Below, piece after piece: positions 19,770 through 28,878 of a DNA stretch of 34,690 nt. The stretch comes from Actinomycetes bacterium (GTDB lineage: Bacteria > Actinomycetota > Acidimicrobiia > Acidimicrobiales > Bog-793). Position 1 is the first letter of the stretch; each line of letters starts with the position of its first letter. The stretch lies in NCBI GenBank assembly GCA_021818615.1, contig JAKATT010000217.1, positions 1-34,690 on the forward strand. Reading direction: 5' to 3'. The position numbers and the translations under genes were made by a program. The notes below the pieces were generated by a model. That model did no database searches and was not told the origin of the DNA. It was given only the letters and a program-made list of their open reading frames with translations.

Positions 19770-20948
19770 CTATGATGCCGACCCTTTGGGAGGGCCCTGT
19801 GGCGTCCACCTGCCCGCGGCGCCGAGAACGGCGGTGCCCGTCTGCCAGAGACCGGCGTGCATCCGGTAGACGACCTCTGCCCGGGTGGCCGACACGAACG
19901 AGACCTGGCGTACAGCGACGGCGGGCAGCGTCTCGCCGACTGTGCCGCTGTCCCCGGAGAGCGGGCCCTGCGCCATGGCGTGCTGGAAGATCGCCTCGTA
20001 GGCAGCGACCACCGCTGCTGCTGCCAGTCGCGGGTCGCCCGGCTGGCTCGAGGTGGCCGAATCGGGCAGTGGCGGCAGCGGGAGCACGGCGCACGCACTC
20101 GGCGCTGGGGTGCCCGACGTACCGCTGCCTCCCTCGGAGCTCGCCGGCTGCTCCCCTGCCACTTTCGGACCGGAGCCCATGACGACAGCGAGCGAGGCAA
20201 GGCTCTGGCCTTGTGAGTCCTCGGCGACCGCGCTGATGTCGGTGATGCCGGCGCTGCTCGCGACCTGGCTGCCTGCGAGGAGAGCCAGTCCGTCGCGAGG
20301 CTGCGCCGTCACGACCTGGCCGCCGGGTCCCTCCGCCGCCACCCGGGCGACTGCGCTGCCGGCTGCAGCGGTCAGCCACCACACCTCGCCACCGGTCTGC
20401 GTAGGCAGCACACCGGAGTCGACGACCTCGAGCCCCCAAGGCGCGAGGGCAGGCAGGCCGATGATCCCCGACGCCCCAGCGAAGGCGCCCGATCGCCCCA
20501 CAGTGGTGGTCACGAGCACCGCCCGGTTGCACGACACGGCGCTCGACCACTGGGTAGTCACTGCCACCGGGCTCGGGAGCGACCGCCCGATCGCAAGCAG
20601 GCTCACACCCGAGACCGAGAGCCGGAGCTCGGTCGCAGGGCGGCGCGTCGAGCGCCCTCTCTCCCGATGGGCGTTCGCGTGATCGGGCCGGATGTTGCCG
20701 CCGACGACGCCGGCCGAGGGCGAGGCGACAGGCTCGGTGCCCGCCGGGCGGGTGGCGAGCGCACCGGCGAGGCCACCGAGCGCGAGCGCGAGAGCGAGCG
20801 CCGCCCCGCCGATGACGAGCCGGTCTCGGTGCTCCGCGCGCACCGCGACCCGCTGCAAGCGCGCCGAGAGGTCAGCCAGGTCGGGTGAGGCCCTGAGAGA
20901 CGCCGCCCGAGCCTGCAGCTCTCTAGCTATGTCGTCCTCGTAGCTCAT
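19770..20948 (-). CDS. Membrane-anchored protein encoded with an ECF sigma factor (possible anti-sigma/sensor)
   Basis: ATG overlaps the sigma stop (ATGA); one TM segment (VIGGAALALALALGGLAGALA) and a large extracytoplasmic region. Confidence 0.65.
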   Translation of the reverse strand: MSYEDDIARELQARAASLRASPDLADLSARLQRVAVRAEHRDRLVIGGAALALALALGGLAGALATRPAGTEPVASPSAGVVGGNIRPDHANAHRERGRSTRRPATELRLSVSGVSLLAIGRSLPSPVAVTTQWSSAVSCNRAVLVTTTVGRSGAFAGASGIIGLPALAPWGLEVVDSGVLPTQTGGEVWWLTAAAGSAVARVAAEGPGGQVVTAQPRDGLALLAGSQVASSAGITDISAVAEDSQGQSLASLAVVMGSGPKVAGEQPASSEGGSGTSGTPAPSACAVLPLPPLPDSATSSQPGDPRLAAAAVVAAYEAIFQHAMAQGPLSGDSGTVGETLPAVAVRQVSFVSATRAEVVYRMHAGLWQTGTAVLGAAGRWTPQGPPKGSAS

Positions 20949-21532
20949 TGCGACAGCGCCCTTCGCAGGCGCTCGAGCCCGCGGTGGATGAGCGACCCAA
21001 CGGTCCCCGGCCTGCAGCCCAGCACCTCGGCGATCTCTGCCTCGCTCAGGTCGGAGTAGAAGCGCAACACGATGGCGGCCCGCTGGCGATATGGCAGCGC
21101 CAGCAGCACGTCGCTGAGCTCGCCGGGCTGCTGGCAGCTCGAGCCGTCGATGACGTAGAGCAGCGGGCGCTTGTCCCGCTCGCGCGCCTTCTGGCGGAAG
21201 TGCGATCGACAGGCGTTGACGACGACCTGGCGCGCGTAGCGATCCGGCGAGCCGACTCTCGAGAAGTGCCCGTGCATGCGGACGAAGGATTCCTGGACGA
21301 GATCCTCGGCGACCTCCTTCGAGCCGGTCAGGATGAAGGCGAGGCGGACGAGCCGTTCGAAATTCTCGAGGTAGAAGGTCTCGAAGGACTCGTCGGGAAA
21401 GCTCTCCTCACGCCCGGGCGCGCCCGTCACAACCCCCTCGAGCGACTCCAGGTACGCCGGCCGTACCGGCGATGTGGCGCCGAGCTTGCGGGCAGCTCCC
21501 TCGGACGCCTCGGCCCGGGCAATAGTCATCAA
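20945..21532 (-). CDS. ECF (SigE-type) RNA polymerase sigma factor
   Basis: FETFYLENFERLVRLAFILTGSKEVAEDLVQESFVRMH...LLALPYRQRAAIVLRFYSDLSEAEIAEVLGCRPGTVGSLIHRGLERLRR. Confidence 0.92.
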   Translation of the reverse strand: MMTIARAEASEGAARKLGATSPVRPAYLESLEGVVTGAPGREESFPDESFETFYLENFERLVRLAFILTGSKEVAEDLVQESFVRMHGHFSRVGSPDRYARQVVVNACRSHFRQKARERDKRPLLYVIDGSSCQQPGELSDVLLALPYRQRAAIVLRFYSDLSEAEIAEVLGCRPGTVGSLIHRGLERLRRALSQ

Positions 21533-21625
21533 GGGGATCGACGCTGCTCGACCCGGGTTCCTTGCATGTGATGTCCATGGACGATCTAGCCGGCCTGGCG
21601 GCTCCTCCTTGCTCGTTGGACGAGC

Positions 21626-23137
21626 TCAGCGCCCCGTGTGCGGCGATGTGCCCGCAGGGAAGTCGATGTGCACCATCGTGCCACGCTCGGTGACCATCGA
21701 GATGGTGCCCTCGAGCTGGGAGCGCACGAGATCGCGAACGATCGAAAGCCCGAGGCTGCGGTTCCTCTCGATGTCGAAGCCCTCAGGCAGCCCGACGCCG
21801 TTGTCGTGCACCACAACGTCATAGCTCTCAGGATCGTGGCGAAACACGACGTCGATCCGCGGCGTGTCCCTTAGCGCCCCGGAGCCAGCCGAGGTGTCCG
21901 GATCGGGGAAGGCGTGCTCGACGGCGTTCTGCAGCAGCTCGGCGATTACGACCGAGAGGGGCGTCGCCATGTCGGCGGGAATGTCCCCCAGATGGCCGTC
22001 CACACGAACGGCGATCGGCTGCGCACCGACGTTCGACTCCTGGGCGGTGCGAACTAGTGCATGGACGATCTCGTCGAAGGGTACCTGGTCACCCGCGTCA
22101 CGCGACAGGATCTCGTGCACCAGGGCGATCGCGCGGATGCGCCGCTCGGCCTCCGCCAGGGCGACGCGGCCGGCGGGATGGTGGATCCTCCTCGCCTGCA
22201 GCCGCAGCAAGGACGAGATGGTCTGGAGATTGTTCTTCACACGGTGGTGGACCTCGCGGATGGTGGCGTCCTTGGTCAACAGCAGGCGATCACGCCGTCG
22301 CACATCGGTGACGTCCCGGACGAGGACAGCACCTCCCGTCACCTCTCCCCGATCGACGAGAGGTATGCACCGCAGCATGAGCGTCATATCCGAGCGGCGC
22401 TCGATCTCCTCGACGACAGGCAGCCGCTTGGCGAACGACTCCTTTATGATCGTCGTCTCGAGCCCGAGCGCAGAGAGCGTCGAGCCGTTGATGGCGCTCA
22501 TGATCCCGATGCGGTGGAGCGCGCTCACCGCGTTCGGCGAAGCGAAGGTGATCCGCCCCTTTTCGTCGACGACAAAGACACCGTCTCCCACCCGGGGAGC
22601 GGCCTCGCCAGGGAGATCGTCGTCGGGGAACGGGAACAGACCGTCGGTGACCATCACCGAGAGCCGTTCGAAGAGGTCCAGATAGGTCTTCTCGAGCGAG
22701 CCGCGCCGCCGGGCCGTGGAGGGTGACCAGACTCTGCACATGACGCCCAGCACCTGCCCGGAGTACCGGACCGGTATGCACTCGAGGCGCAGGTGGCCCT
22801 CACCGGCATCGCTGCGCTGCTCACCGACGGCGATCGCTCCCGTCCGCAGCGCTTCAGCCACGAGGGGCGACTCGCCGACCGCGACGACCTGGCCGACCAG
22901 GTCGACGTCGAACAGCGTCTGGCTGGTCGTCGGCCTGACCTGGCCGAGGACGACTAGATGGGTGTCGCCCCGTCCCGTCTCACGCGCCGCAAGCCGGTCG
23001 GTTGGTGCATATAGGAGGATGTCGGAGAAGCACAGGTCGGCGAGCAGGTTCCAGGAGGCCATGAGACGGTCGAGGTGACGCCGGGCGCCAGGATCGAGGG
23101 CGGCGTTTTGCCAGGCGAGGTCGAGCGGCGTCGTCAC
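21626..23137 (-). CDS. PdtaS-like sensor histidine kinase (GAF-PAS-HisKA_2-HATPase)
   Basis: KDATIREVHHRVKNNLQTISSLLRLQARR...VIAELLQNAVEHAFPD...VVHDNGVGLPEGFD..SLGLSIVRDLV. Confidence 0.9.
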   Translation of the reverse strand: MTTPLDLAWQNAALDPGARRHLDRLMASWNLLADLCFSDILLYAPTDRLAARETGRGDTHLVVLGQVRPTTSQTLFDVDLVGQVVAVGESPLVAEALRTGAIAVGEQRSDAGEGHLRLECIPVRYSGQVLGVMCRVWSPSTARRRGSLEKTYLDLFERLSVMVTDGLFPFPDDDLPGEAAPRVGDGVFVVDEKGRITFASPNAVSALHRIGIMSAINGSTLSALGLETTIIKESFAKRLPVVEEIERRSDMTLMLRCIPLVDRGEVTGGAVLVRDVTDVRRRDRLLLTKDATIREVHHRVKNNLQTISSLLRLQARRIHHPAGRVALAEAERRIRAIALVHEILSRDAGDQVPFDEIVHALVRTAQESNVGAQPIAVRVDGHLGDIPADMATPLSVVIAELLQNAVEHAFPDPDTSAGSGALRDTPRIDVVFRHDPESYDVVVHDNGVGLPEGFDIERNRSLGLSIVRDLVRSQLEGTISMVTERGTMVHIDFPAGTSPHTGR

Positions 23138-24039
23138 TTGGAGAGCTCCGGTGGAACCGGGCCCAGCTCCACGTCGTAACCCACCCTGGCGCTAAATGCC
23201 CGGAGCGAGACATATCCCGCCATGCTCGCGGCGTCGTGCAGGTGCCGGACGTCGAGGGCGATGCGGCTGATCCCGTGGGTGTCCGAGGCCGTTGTCACCG
23301 GGACGGCGAGATCCGAGAAGCGCTGCAACAGGCTCTTGGAGGGGAAGGCCTCTCTTGCAGGCTTGAGGAGCCCGGCCGAGGAGATCTCCGCCGCCATCCC
23401 CGAGGTCGCGGCCGCCTCGGCGATGCGAGTCTCGACCTCGCGGACCACGCCGCTGTCCGGTCGCCTACCGGCCACCTTCACGAGGTCGGGGTGTGCCAGC
23501 ACGTCAGTCGTGCGTGTCGCTGCCAGCTCCTCGAGAGCCTGTCCGTACGCGCGCCAAGCGTGCTCGATGCCGCGGGAGTCCCACTCACGCTGTTGGACCG
23601 GGGAGTCGATGAGGTCGAACATCCAGGTGCCGAGCCAATGGATCGAGCCGAGCAGGACGTCGAAAGGGTACCCGTCGAGCAGCGAGGCGACCCGGTCCAT
23701 ACGACCCGGGTAGTAGTCGACCTCGAGCCCCGCGACCACTGGCAGCCCTGCCGCCTTCGCCTGGTCGACGGTCTCCATGTAAAGGTCGAGATCTGCGGTC
23801 GCGTGGTGATCGAAGTACGCCGCCATGTATTCCCGGAGCGCCTCGTCGGGCTCGTCCGCCCAGAAACCCTCCACGATCTCGCGGCCGCGACGGAACCGGA
23901 ACAGATGCTCGGTGAGGGCGATCTCCCGCACACCCCTCTTGGACGCCTCCTCGCAGTACTCGGAGAGCCGCTCGACGGTCAGCTCCCTCTCGGTGGCCTT
24001 GTCCTCGTGCGGCCAGAGGTGGACGTGGTAGTCGAGCAC
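23134..24039 (-). CDS. PHP-domain phosphatase (histidinol-phosphatase-like)
   Basis: MLDYHVHLWPHEDK...IALTEHLFRF...GLEVDYYPGR...LGSIHWLG..., VLAHPDLVK, TTASDTHG. Confidence 0.85.
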   Translation of the reverse strand: MLDYHVHLWPHEDKATERELTVERLSEYCEEASKRGVREIALTEHLFRFRRGREIVEGFWADEPDEALREYMAAYFDHHATADLDLYMETVDQAKAAGLPVVAGLEVDYYPGRMDRVASLLDGYPFDVLLGSIHWLGTWMFDLIDSPVQQREWDSRGIEHAWRAYGQALEELAATRTTDVLAHPDLVKVAGRRPDSGVVREVETRIAEAAATSGMAAEISSAGLLKPAREAFPSKSLLQRFSDLAVPVTTASDTHGISRIALDVRHLHDAASMAGYVSLRAFSARVGYDVELGPVPPELSK

Positions 24040-24714
24040 TCAGGATCGACCCCCACCGTCCATCGTGGTACGGCCAGCGATCGGCCGGATCAGCGTCACG
24101 CCGTCGCGGACGGTGAGCTGGACGCATCGCACCCTCGGATCGCGGGCGACGTAATCGTTGAAGCGCCGTATGGCCACGGTGCTCGTCGACGTGTCGTCAT
24201 CGTCGAGGACTCGCCCCGACCACAACGTATTGTCGGCGACGATCAGCCCCCTCGGGGAGAGCTTCGGCAGCGTGGCCTCGTAGTAGTCGAGGTAGCTCTC
24301 CTTGTCGGCATCGATGAAGACGAGGTCGATCGGACCCCGGATCGAGGCGATCGTGTCGATAGCCGGACCCTCCCTAAGCTCGATCCGCTCACCCAGTCGA
24401 GTTCCGGAAAAGCTCTGCCGGGCGTGCCGGGCGTGCTCCGGGTCGGCCTCACAGGTGATGATCCGACCGCCGGCCGGCAGCGCCTCGGCCATCGCGAGAG
24501 CCGAGTACCCGGTGAACGTACCGATCTCGAGGACGAGCGCCGGCGACACGGCGTGGACGGTCATGGCGAGGAGGGCCCCCTCGAGCCTGCCCACCATCAT
24601 CTGGTGATCGTCGTGATCCGCACGGGTCGCGGCCGCGACCTCACTCAGGTGCTCCGGCTCGGGCGAGCTGTGCTCCGTCGCGTACCGCTCGATAGCGGCG
24701 TCAGCAATGTCCAT
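24040..24714 (-). CDS. Class I SAM-dependent O-methyltransferase
   Basis: LVLEIGTFTGYSALAMAEALPAGGRIITCEADPEHA...IDLVFIDADKESYLDYYE...GLIVADNTLWSGRV. Confidence 0.93.
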   Translation of the reverse strand: MDIADAAIERYATEHSSPEPEHLSEVAAATRADHDDHQMMVGRLEGALLAMTVHAVSPALVLEIGTFTGYSALAMAEALPAGGRIITCEADPEHARHARQSFSGTRLGERIELREGPAIDTIASIRGPIDLVFIDADKESYLDYYEATLPKLSPRGLIVADNTLWSGRVLDDDDTSTSTVAIRRFNDYVARDPRVRCVQLTVRDGVTLIRPIAGRTTMDGGGRS

Positions 24715-24754
24715 CTGCCCTCCCTGGGCTCTCTCGGCAAGCCACGGCTGCACC

Positions 24755-26188
24755 TCAACGCTCCCGGGGGCTGGTGCCACCTGGCTGTCCTCCCGTGCCC
24801 CGGGTGCGCTCTGCCCGGCGCATGTCCGCGGCTTTCTCTCCATGCCCAGCTGGCGGCGCGGTCCCAGCTGGCGGCGCGGTCCCACCCTCTGCCGTCTGAC
24901 GGCGCGGCCGGCGCCGCTGTCCGCCGGGTCGGGGGCCCGGCTCACGGCGCGGCTGACCCTGCCGTCTGGTTGAGCGCGGAGCGGGCGGCTCTTCGACCTC
25001 CTCGTCGCCCCAGATCCTCGCCCCCATCGCCAGCAGGCCGGCGAGGTCGGTGATGTTGCCCGCTCGATAGCCGACCGTCGCGCTCACCTCGTGGGCGGCC
25101 GAGAGCTCCCCGAGCAGCTCGGCCTCTCTCGTCGCGACCAGCCTGAAGTTGGCGAAGCTCGACGCCACCTCCCCGAGCACCGTGGCGACCACGTCAGCCG
25201 AGGCGTTCGGCACGCCGTCGCCGAGCATCTCCGCGATCTGCCCTGCCAGCTGCGGCGCCTTCTCGGCCAGCTGCTCGGCCGCCCTGGAAACCGCCGGATC
25301 CGAGAGCAAGGAGGGCAGCACCTTGTTGCAGACGAGCAGGCCGAGATGGAGGCGACGCTTCTGCAGCGCCTCGAGCATCTCCTCGGCCTCCCGGGCGGGC
25401 ACCGCTTCGAGCGTGGTCACGAGCAGGAAGGTCGTTCGCACATCCCGTAGCAGCCGGTTCACGGCCTCCGCCCTGGCGACAAAGCCATCGCGCATCGTTT
25501 GGAAGAGGATGAAGAAGTCGGCCAGGTCCTGCAGGAACTGGCTGCCGAGCACACGGTCGGCGACCTGGTAAAAGGGTCTCGACGCCACGTTGACCAGCCG
25601 CGACCTGTAAGGGACCGTGAGCCAGCGAAGGAGCCGAGAGGAGAAGAACTCGGACATGCGCTCCGGCGCGTCGAGCAGGTCGAGGGCGTTACGCGAGGGA
25701 GGGGTGTCGACGACGAGCAGGTCGTACTCGCCGCCCTCGTGAAGCTCGTACAGCCGCTCCATCGCTATGTAGTCATGGCCCTGTGCGAAGCGCCTGGTGA
25801 TGTTCTGGTACAAGGGGTTGCCAAGGATTTGATCAGCTGTGCGACTGTCCGGTGCGTGACGTCTCACGAGAGCGTCCCAGGATTCCGACATGTCGAGCAT
25901 CGCCGCCCAGAGCTCGCCGCGTGGCCGCACGCCGGCGGCCGAGAACGCCTCGTCCGGCACCTTGATGGCGGCGTTGCCGAGGCCACCGATGCCGAGCGCA
26001 TCGGCCAAACGCCGAGCGGGGTCGACCGTGAGGACCAGGACCCTGCCTCCGACCCGGGCCACGGTCGTTGCGGCGAGCGCGGCAGCAGTCGTCGTCTTCC
26101 CGACGCCACCGGGCCCGCACGCGACCACCACCTCCCGCGCCGCCAGCAGCTGCTCGACCTGCCGCTGGCGGGCGGTCCCCGGCGCCAT
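24755..26188 (-). CDS. ArsA/GET3-like ATPase (paralogue 1)
   Basis: VVACGPGGVGKTTTAAALAA...VLTVDPARRLADALG...YDLLVVDTPPSRNALDLLDAPERM; start codon overlaps the upstream stop; low-complexity C-terminal tail. Confidence 0.88.
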   Translation of the reverse strand: MAPGTARQRQVEQLLAAREVVVACGPGGVGKTTTAAALAATTVARVGGRVLVLTVDPARRLADALGIGGLGNAAIKVPDEAFSAAGVRPRGELWAAMLDMSESWDALVRRHAPDSRTADQILGNPLYQNITRRFAQGHDYIAMERLYELHEGGEYDLLVVDTPPSRNALDLLDAPERMSEFFSSRLLRWLTVPYRSRLVNVASRPFYQVADRVLGSQFLQDLADFFILFQTMRDGFVARAEAVNRLLRDVRTTFLLVTTLEAVPAREAEEMLEALQKRRLHLGLLVCNKVLPSLLSDPAVSRAAEQLAEKAPQLAGQIAEMLGDGVPNASADVVATVLGEVASSFANFRLVATREAELLGELSAAHEVSATVGYRAGNITDLAGLLAMGARIWGDEEVEEPPAPRSTRRQGQPRREPGPRPGGQRRRPRRQTAEGGTAPPAGTAPPAGHGEKAADMRRAERTRGTGGQPGGTSPRER

Positions 26189-27138
26189 CACAGCTCTTCC
26201 CCCAAGCTCTGTGCCACCCGCCGGATCGCCCGCAAGCCATGCGCCCTCCCGAAAAGGTACGGGAGGTACATGAGGGGAACTTCGTCGGCGAGCTCCCGGC
26301 GAAGGTGCTCGAGGTGTGCCGCCCCGTCCCGCCGGATCGTCACCGCCAGGCTGGCAGCGGCGAACACCGCCGCGATCTCGGCATCGCCGGCGCCGACGCT
26401 TCTTGCAAGCTCGGCGCGTCGACCCGGGAGGGCGATCTCGTCGAAGACGTGCTCCTCCCCGCGCCCGAAGAGCTCGGGGAGCACCCTGTTGGCGATGACA
26501 CAAGCGAGGTGTACAGGAGTCTCCTGCTGGAGACGTCCGGCAAGGTCGACTGCCTCGCTCACCGGCATCTCCTCCGGCGTCGTCACGATGACTGCTCCGG
26601 TGCGAGCGGGATCGCGCAGGATGTCGAGCATCCACCTCGTCTGCGACTGGACGACACCGACTTTCACGAGCTCGTTGATCCCCGTCGGCGCCGCAAGCTG
26701 CCCGACGATGTGACCGGTCGCCGAGGCGTCGACGACCACCAGGTCATAGTGCTGGGCCCTCACCTCGTAACAGAGCTTTCCGATGGTGAGGATCTCCCGT
26801 ATCCCGGGCGCAGCCGTGGCGACGAAGTCGAAGGCACGGGCGACGGGACCTATGCGACCGACGACGGGCACCCTCAGGATCATGCGCAGGTACTCCCGCA
26901 GGGACGCCTCGGTGTCCATCGACATGGCCGTCAGCAAAGCCACCACCTTGCGGCCCTCGAAAGGAGTCGGCCCGCACTCGTAGGCAGCCGACAGGTCGCC
27001 TTTCGGCTCCACCTCGCAGACGAGCGTGCGCCGCCCGGTCCCCGCCGCCAAGAGACCGAGAGCCGCCGCGACCGTGGTCTTCCCTGTCCCGCCCTTGCCG
27101 GTGACGAACAGCAGCTGGCGCTCGAGCAGGTCGATCAC
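26188..27138 (-). CDS. ArsA/GET3-like ATPase (paralogue 2)
   Basis: QLLFVTGKGGTGKTTVAAALGLLAA...LVCEVEPKGDLSAAYE...YDLVVVDASATGHIVGQLAAP. Confidence 0.88.
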   Translation of the reverse strand: MIDLLERQLLFVTGKGGTGKTTVAAALGLLAAGTGRRTLVCEVEPKGDLSAAYECGPTPFEGRKVVALLTAMSMDTEASLREYLRMILRVPVVGRIGPVARAFDFVATAAPGIREILTIGKLCYEVRAQHYDLVVVDASATGHIVGQLAAPTGINELVKVGVVQSQTRWMLDILRDPARTGAVIVTTPEEMPVSEAVDLAGRLQQETPVHLACVIANRVLPELFGRGEEHVFDEIALPGRRAELARSVGAGDAEIAAVFAAASLAVTIRRDGAAHLEHLRRELADEVPLMYLPYLFGRAHGLRAIRRVAQSLGEEL

Positions 27139-27164
27139 TGAACAGATGGCCGGAGGCTGCCGGC

Positions 27165-27401
27165 CTACGGCGCGCCGAAACCGACGCGGCGCTCGTCCAC
27201 CGCCGCGCCCACCTCGACATAGGCGATCCGCGCTGTGGGCACCGCTACCCGTCGACCCCGCTTGTCAGTCAACCAGAGCACGCCGTCGGGGTTGCCGAGG
27301 GCCTCTTCGACGTCCTGCAGGACCTTTTCCCTATCGGTGCCGTCGGCGAGCTCGACGTCGAGCTCCTTAGGCGTCTGGATGATCCCGATGCGAACGTCCA
27401 C
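27165..27401 (-). CDS. DUF3107 family protein
   Basis: GTG start; VDVRIGIIQTPKELDVELADGTDREKVLQDVEEAL...GVLWLTDKRGRRVAVPTARIAYVEVG. Confidence 0.85.
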   Translation of the reverse strand: MDVRIGIIQTPKELDVELADGTDREKVLQDVEEALGNPDGVLWLTDKRGRRVAVPTARIAYVEVGAAVDERRVGFGAP

Positions 27402-27787
27402 TCTCGCTCCTTCTCGTCGGGTACCGGTTATGTGCACGTCGGGGCTACCGGCCCCTCGGACATGGACGCGCCGGCTCGCCGCGCCCGAACGCCGTGCCGG
27501 CGGCGGTGACCACCTGCGAGACCTCACGTGCCGGAGCGGCATGGCCGGCCCGGCACCGGTCGATCCGAGCCCTTCGGCCCGACCGGGACGCCAGTCCTGA
27601 CAGGGCCATCGTAGGGGTTGACGAGGCGGATGGCGCCAACAGGGCAGACCGTGGCTCCTCCGTGCCCCGCCTGGAACCGCCATGGGTCTGGTGGAGGCTG
27701 GTTGCCAACAAGGTCCCTCGGTCTGGGAGCTTGTTGGCGAGCGCAGCTTGCGCTGGCATCGACATCAGCCGCGGTTGAGGGCGGCGA

Positions 27788-28150
27788 TCATTCAGCATAG
27801 GTTGACCCGTCGTGGAGCAGAGCCACATGGCCTTGACTCTGCTGAAGAAGGCCTTCGATCGCTTGGCCGTCGTCGAGGTCGAGCCCGCTGCGGTGGGTGT
27901 CGGTCAACTCGAGGGCCACCACCTTCACCGCCTCTCGCCAGCGCCCGGAGCGCTCAGAGAGCCATCGTCGCAGCGTGGCGGTACTTTTTCCCTTGAACAG
28001 GTGGATCACCTTGCGGCGATCGAGATCGACCAGGATGGTGGCGTAGATGGTCGGGTGCTCGGGGGTGGCACTCAGGAACCCGTGCTCGTCGACCCCGAGC
28101 GCACGTACCCGAACCACCCGTCTGGGGTCGTCCACGAGGGGGGCAGCCAT
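27788..28150 (-). pseudogene. ISL3-family transposase fragment
   Basis: RVRALGVDEHGFLSATPEHPTIYATILVDLDRRKVIHLFKGKSTATLRRWLSERSGRWREAVKVVALELTDTHRSGL; central DDE segment only. Confidence 0.75.
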
Positions 28151-28155
28151 GGAAG

Positions 28156-28825
28156 GTGACGACCGCCCAGGTCGTCTCCCAGCCGACCCCCTATTCGCGT
28201 GACACCGAGGCGACCGAGCGGCGCTGCTCCCCGACGACCTCGAGGCCCTGCTGCGCCGTCTCCGCCTGCCTCACATCCGAAGGAGCGCACCCGCGGCGCT
28301 GGCGACCGCCAAGTCCCAGCGCCGGAAGCCGGCCGAAGTGCTCCGCAGCCTGCTCGGAGAGGAGCTCGCCAGGCGGGAGCGGTCGGCGTTCGCCACCCGA
28401 CGCAAGGCAGCCAGCTTTCCGACCGGCAAGACCTTCGAGGCCTGGGATCAAAAGGCGTCCTCCATCCCGGCACCGACCCAGTCCGCCCTGCGCACCCTGG
28501 AGTGGGTACGGCGCCGCGAGAACGTCGTGGTATGCAGACCGTCGGGCACGGGGAAGACGTTCTTCCTCGAAGCCATTGGCCAGGCCGCCGTCGAGGTCGG
28601 CATCAAGGTCGCCTGGTTCGTCCTCGAGGATCTCGGCGTTCTCGTGCGGCGCCACCGGGCCGACGACACCGTAACGAGGGCCGTCGGGCGGATCCTGCGA
28701 TCGGAGCTGATCGTCTTCGATGACATTGGCCTGTTGCCGGTGAGCCTCGATGCGGCCGAGGGTCTCTACCGACTCGTCGACGCCGCCTACGAGCGGCGCA
28801 GCGTCGCCGTCAGCTCGAACCTGCA
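28156..28825 (+). pseudogene. istB: IS21-type IstB helper ATPase, 5' part (frameshifted, interrupted)
   Basis: LLPDDLEALLRRLRLPHIRRSAPAALATAKSQ...FPTGKTFEAWD...SIPAPTQSALRTLEW...PSGTGKTFFLEAIGQAAVEVG...LIVFDDIGLLPVSLDAAEGLYRLVDAAYERRSVAVSSNLH, then homology stops. The N-terminus lies in a different frame. Confidence 0.85.
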
Positions 28826-28878
28826 CCAGGTGAAAGCGCACACGTTCGGGCGAACCTGTGCAAGGCGGCACCTGAAGC

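Noticed and set aside
27420-27787. Short ORFs between DUF3107 and the ISL3 fragment
   Set aside because: No recognisable motifs; likely non-coding or decayed IS DNA.
28839-28861. LexA/SOS box
   Set aside because: Arms are GTTC-N4-GAAC, opposite in orientation to the actinobacterial GAAC-N4-GTTC SOS box; better read as a recombinase site.
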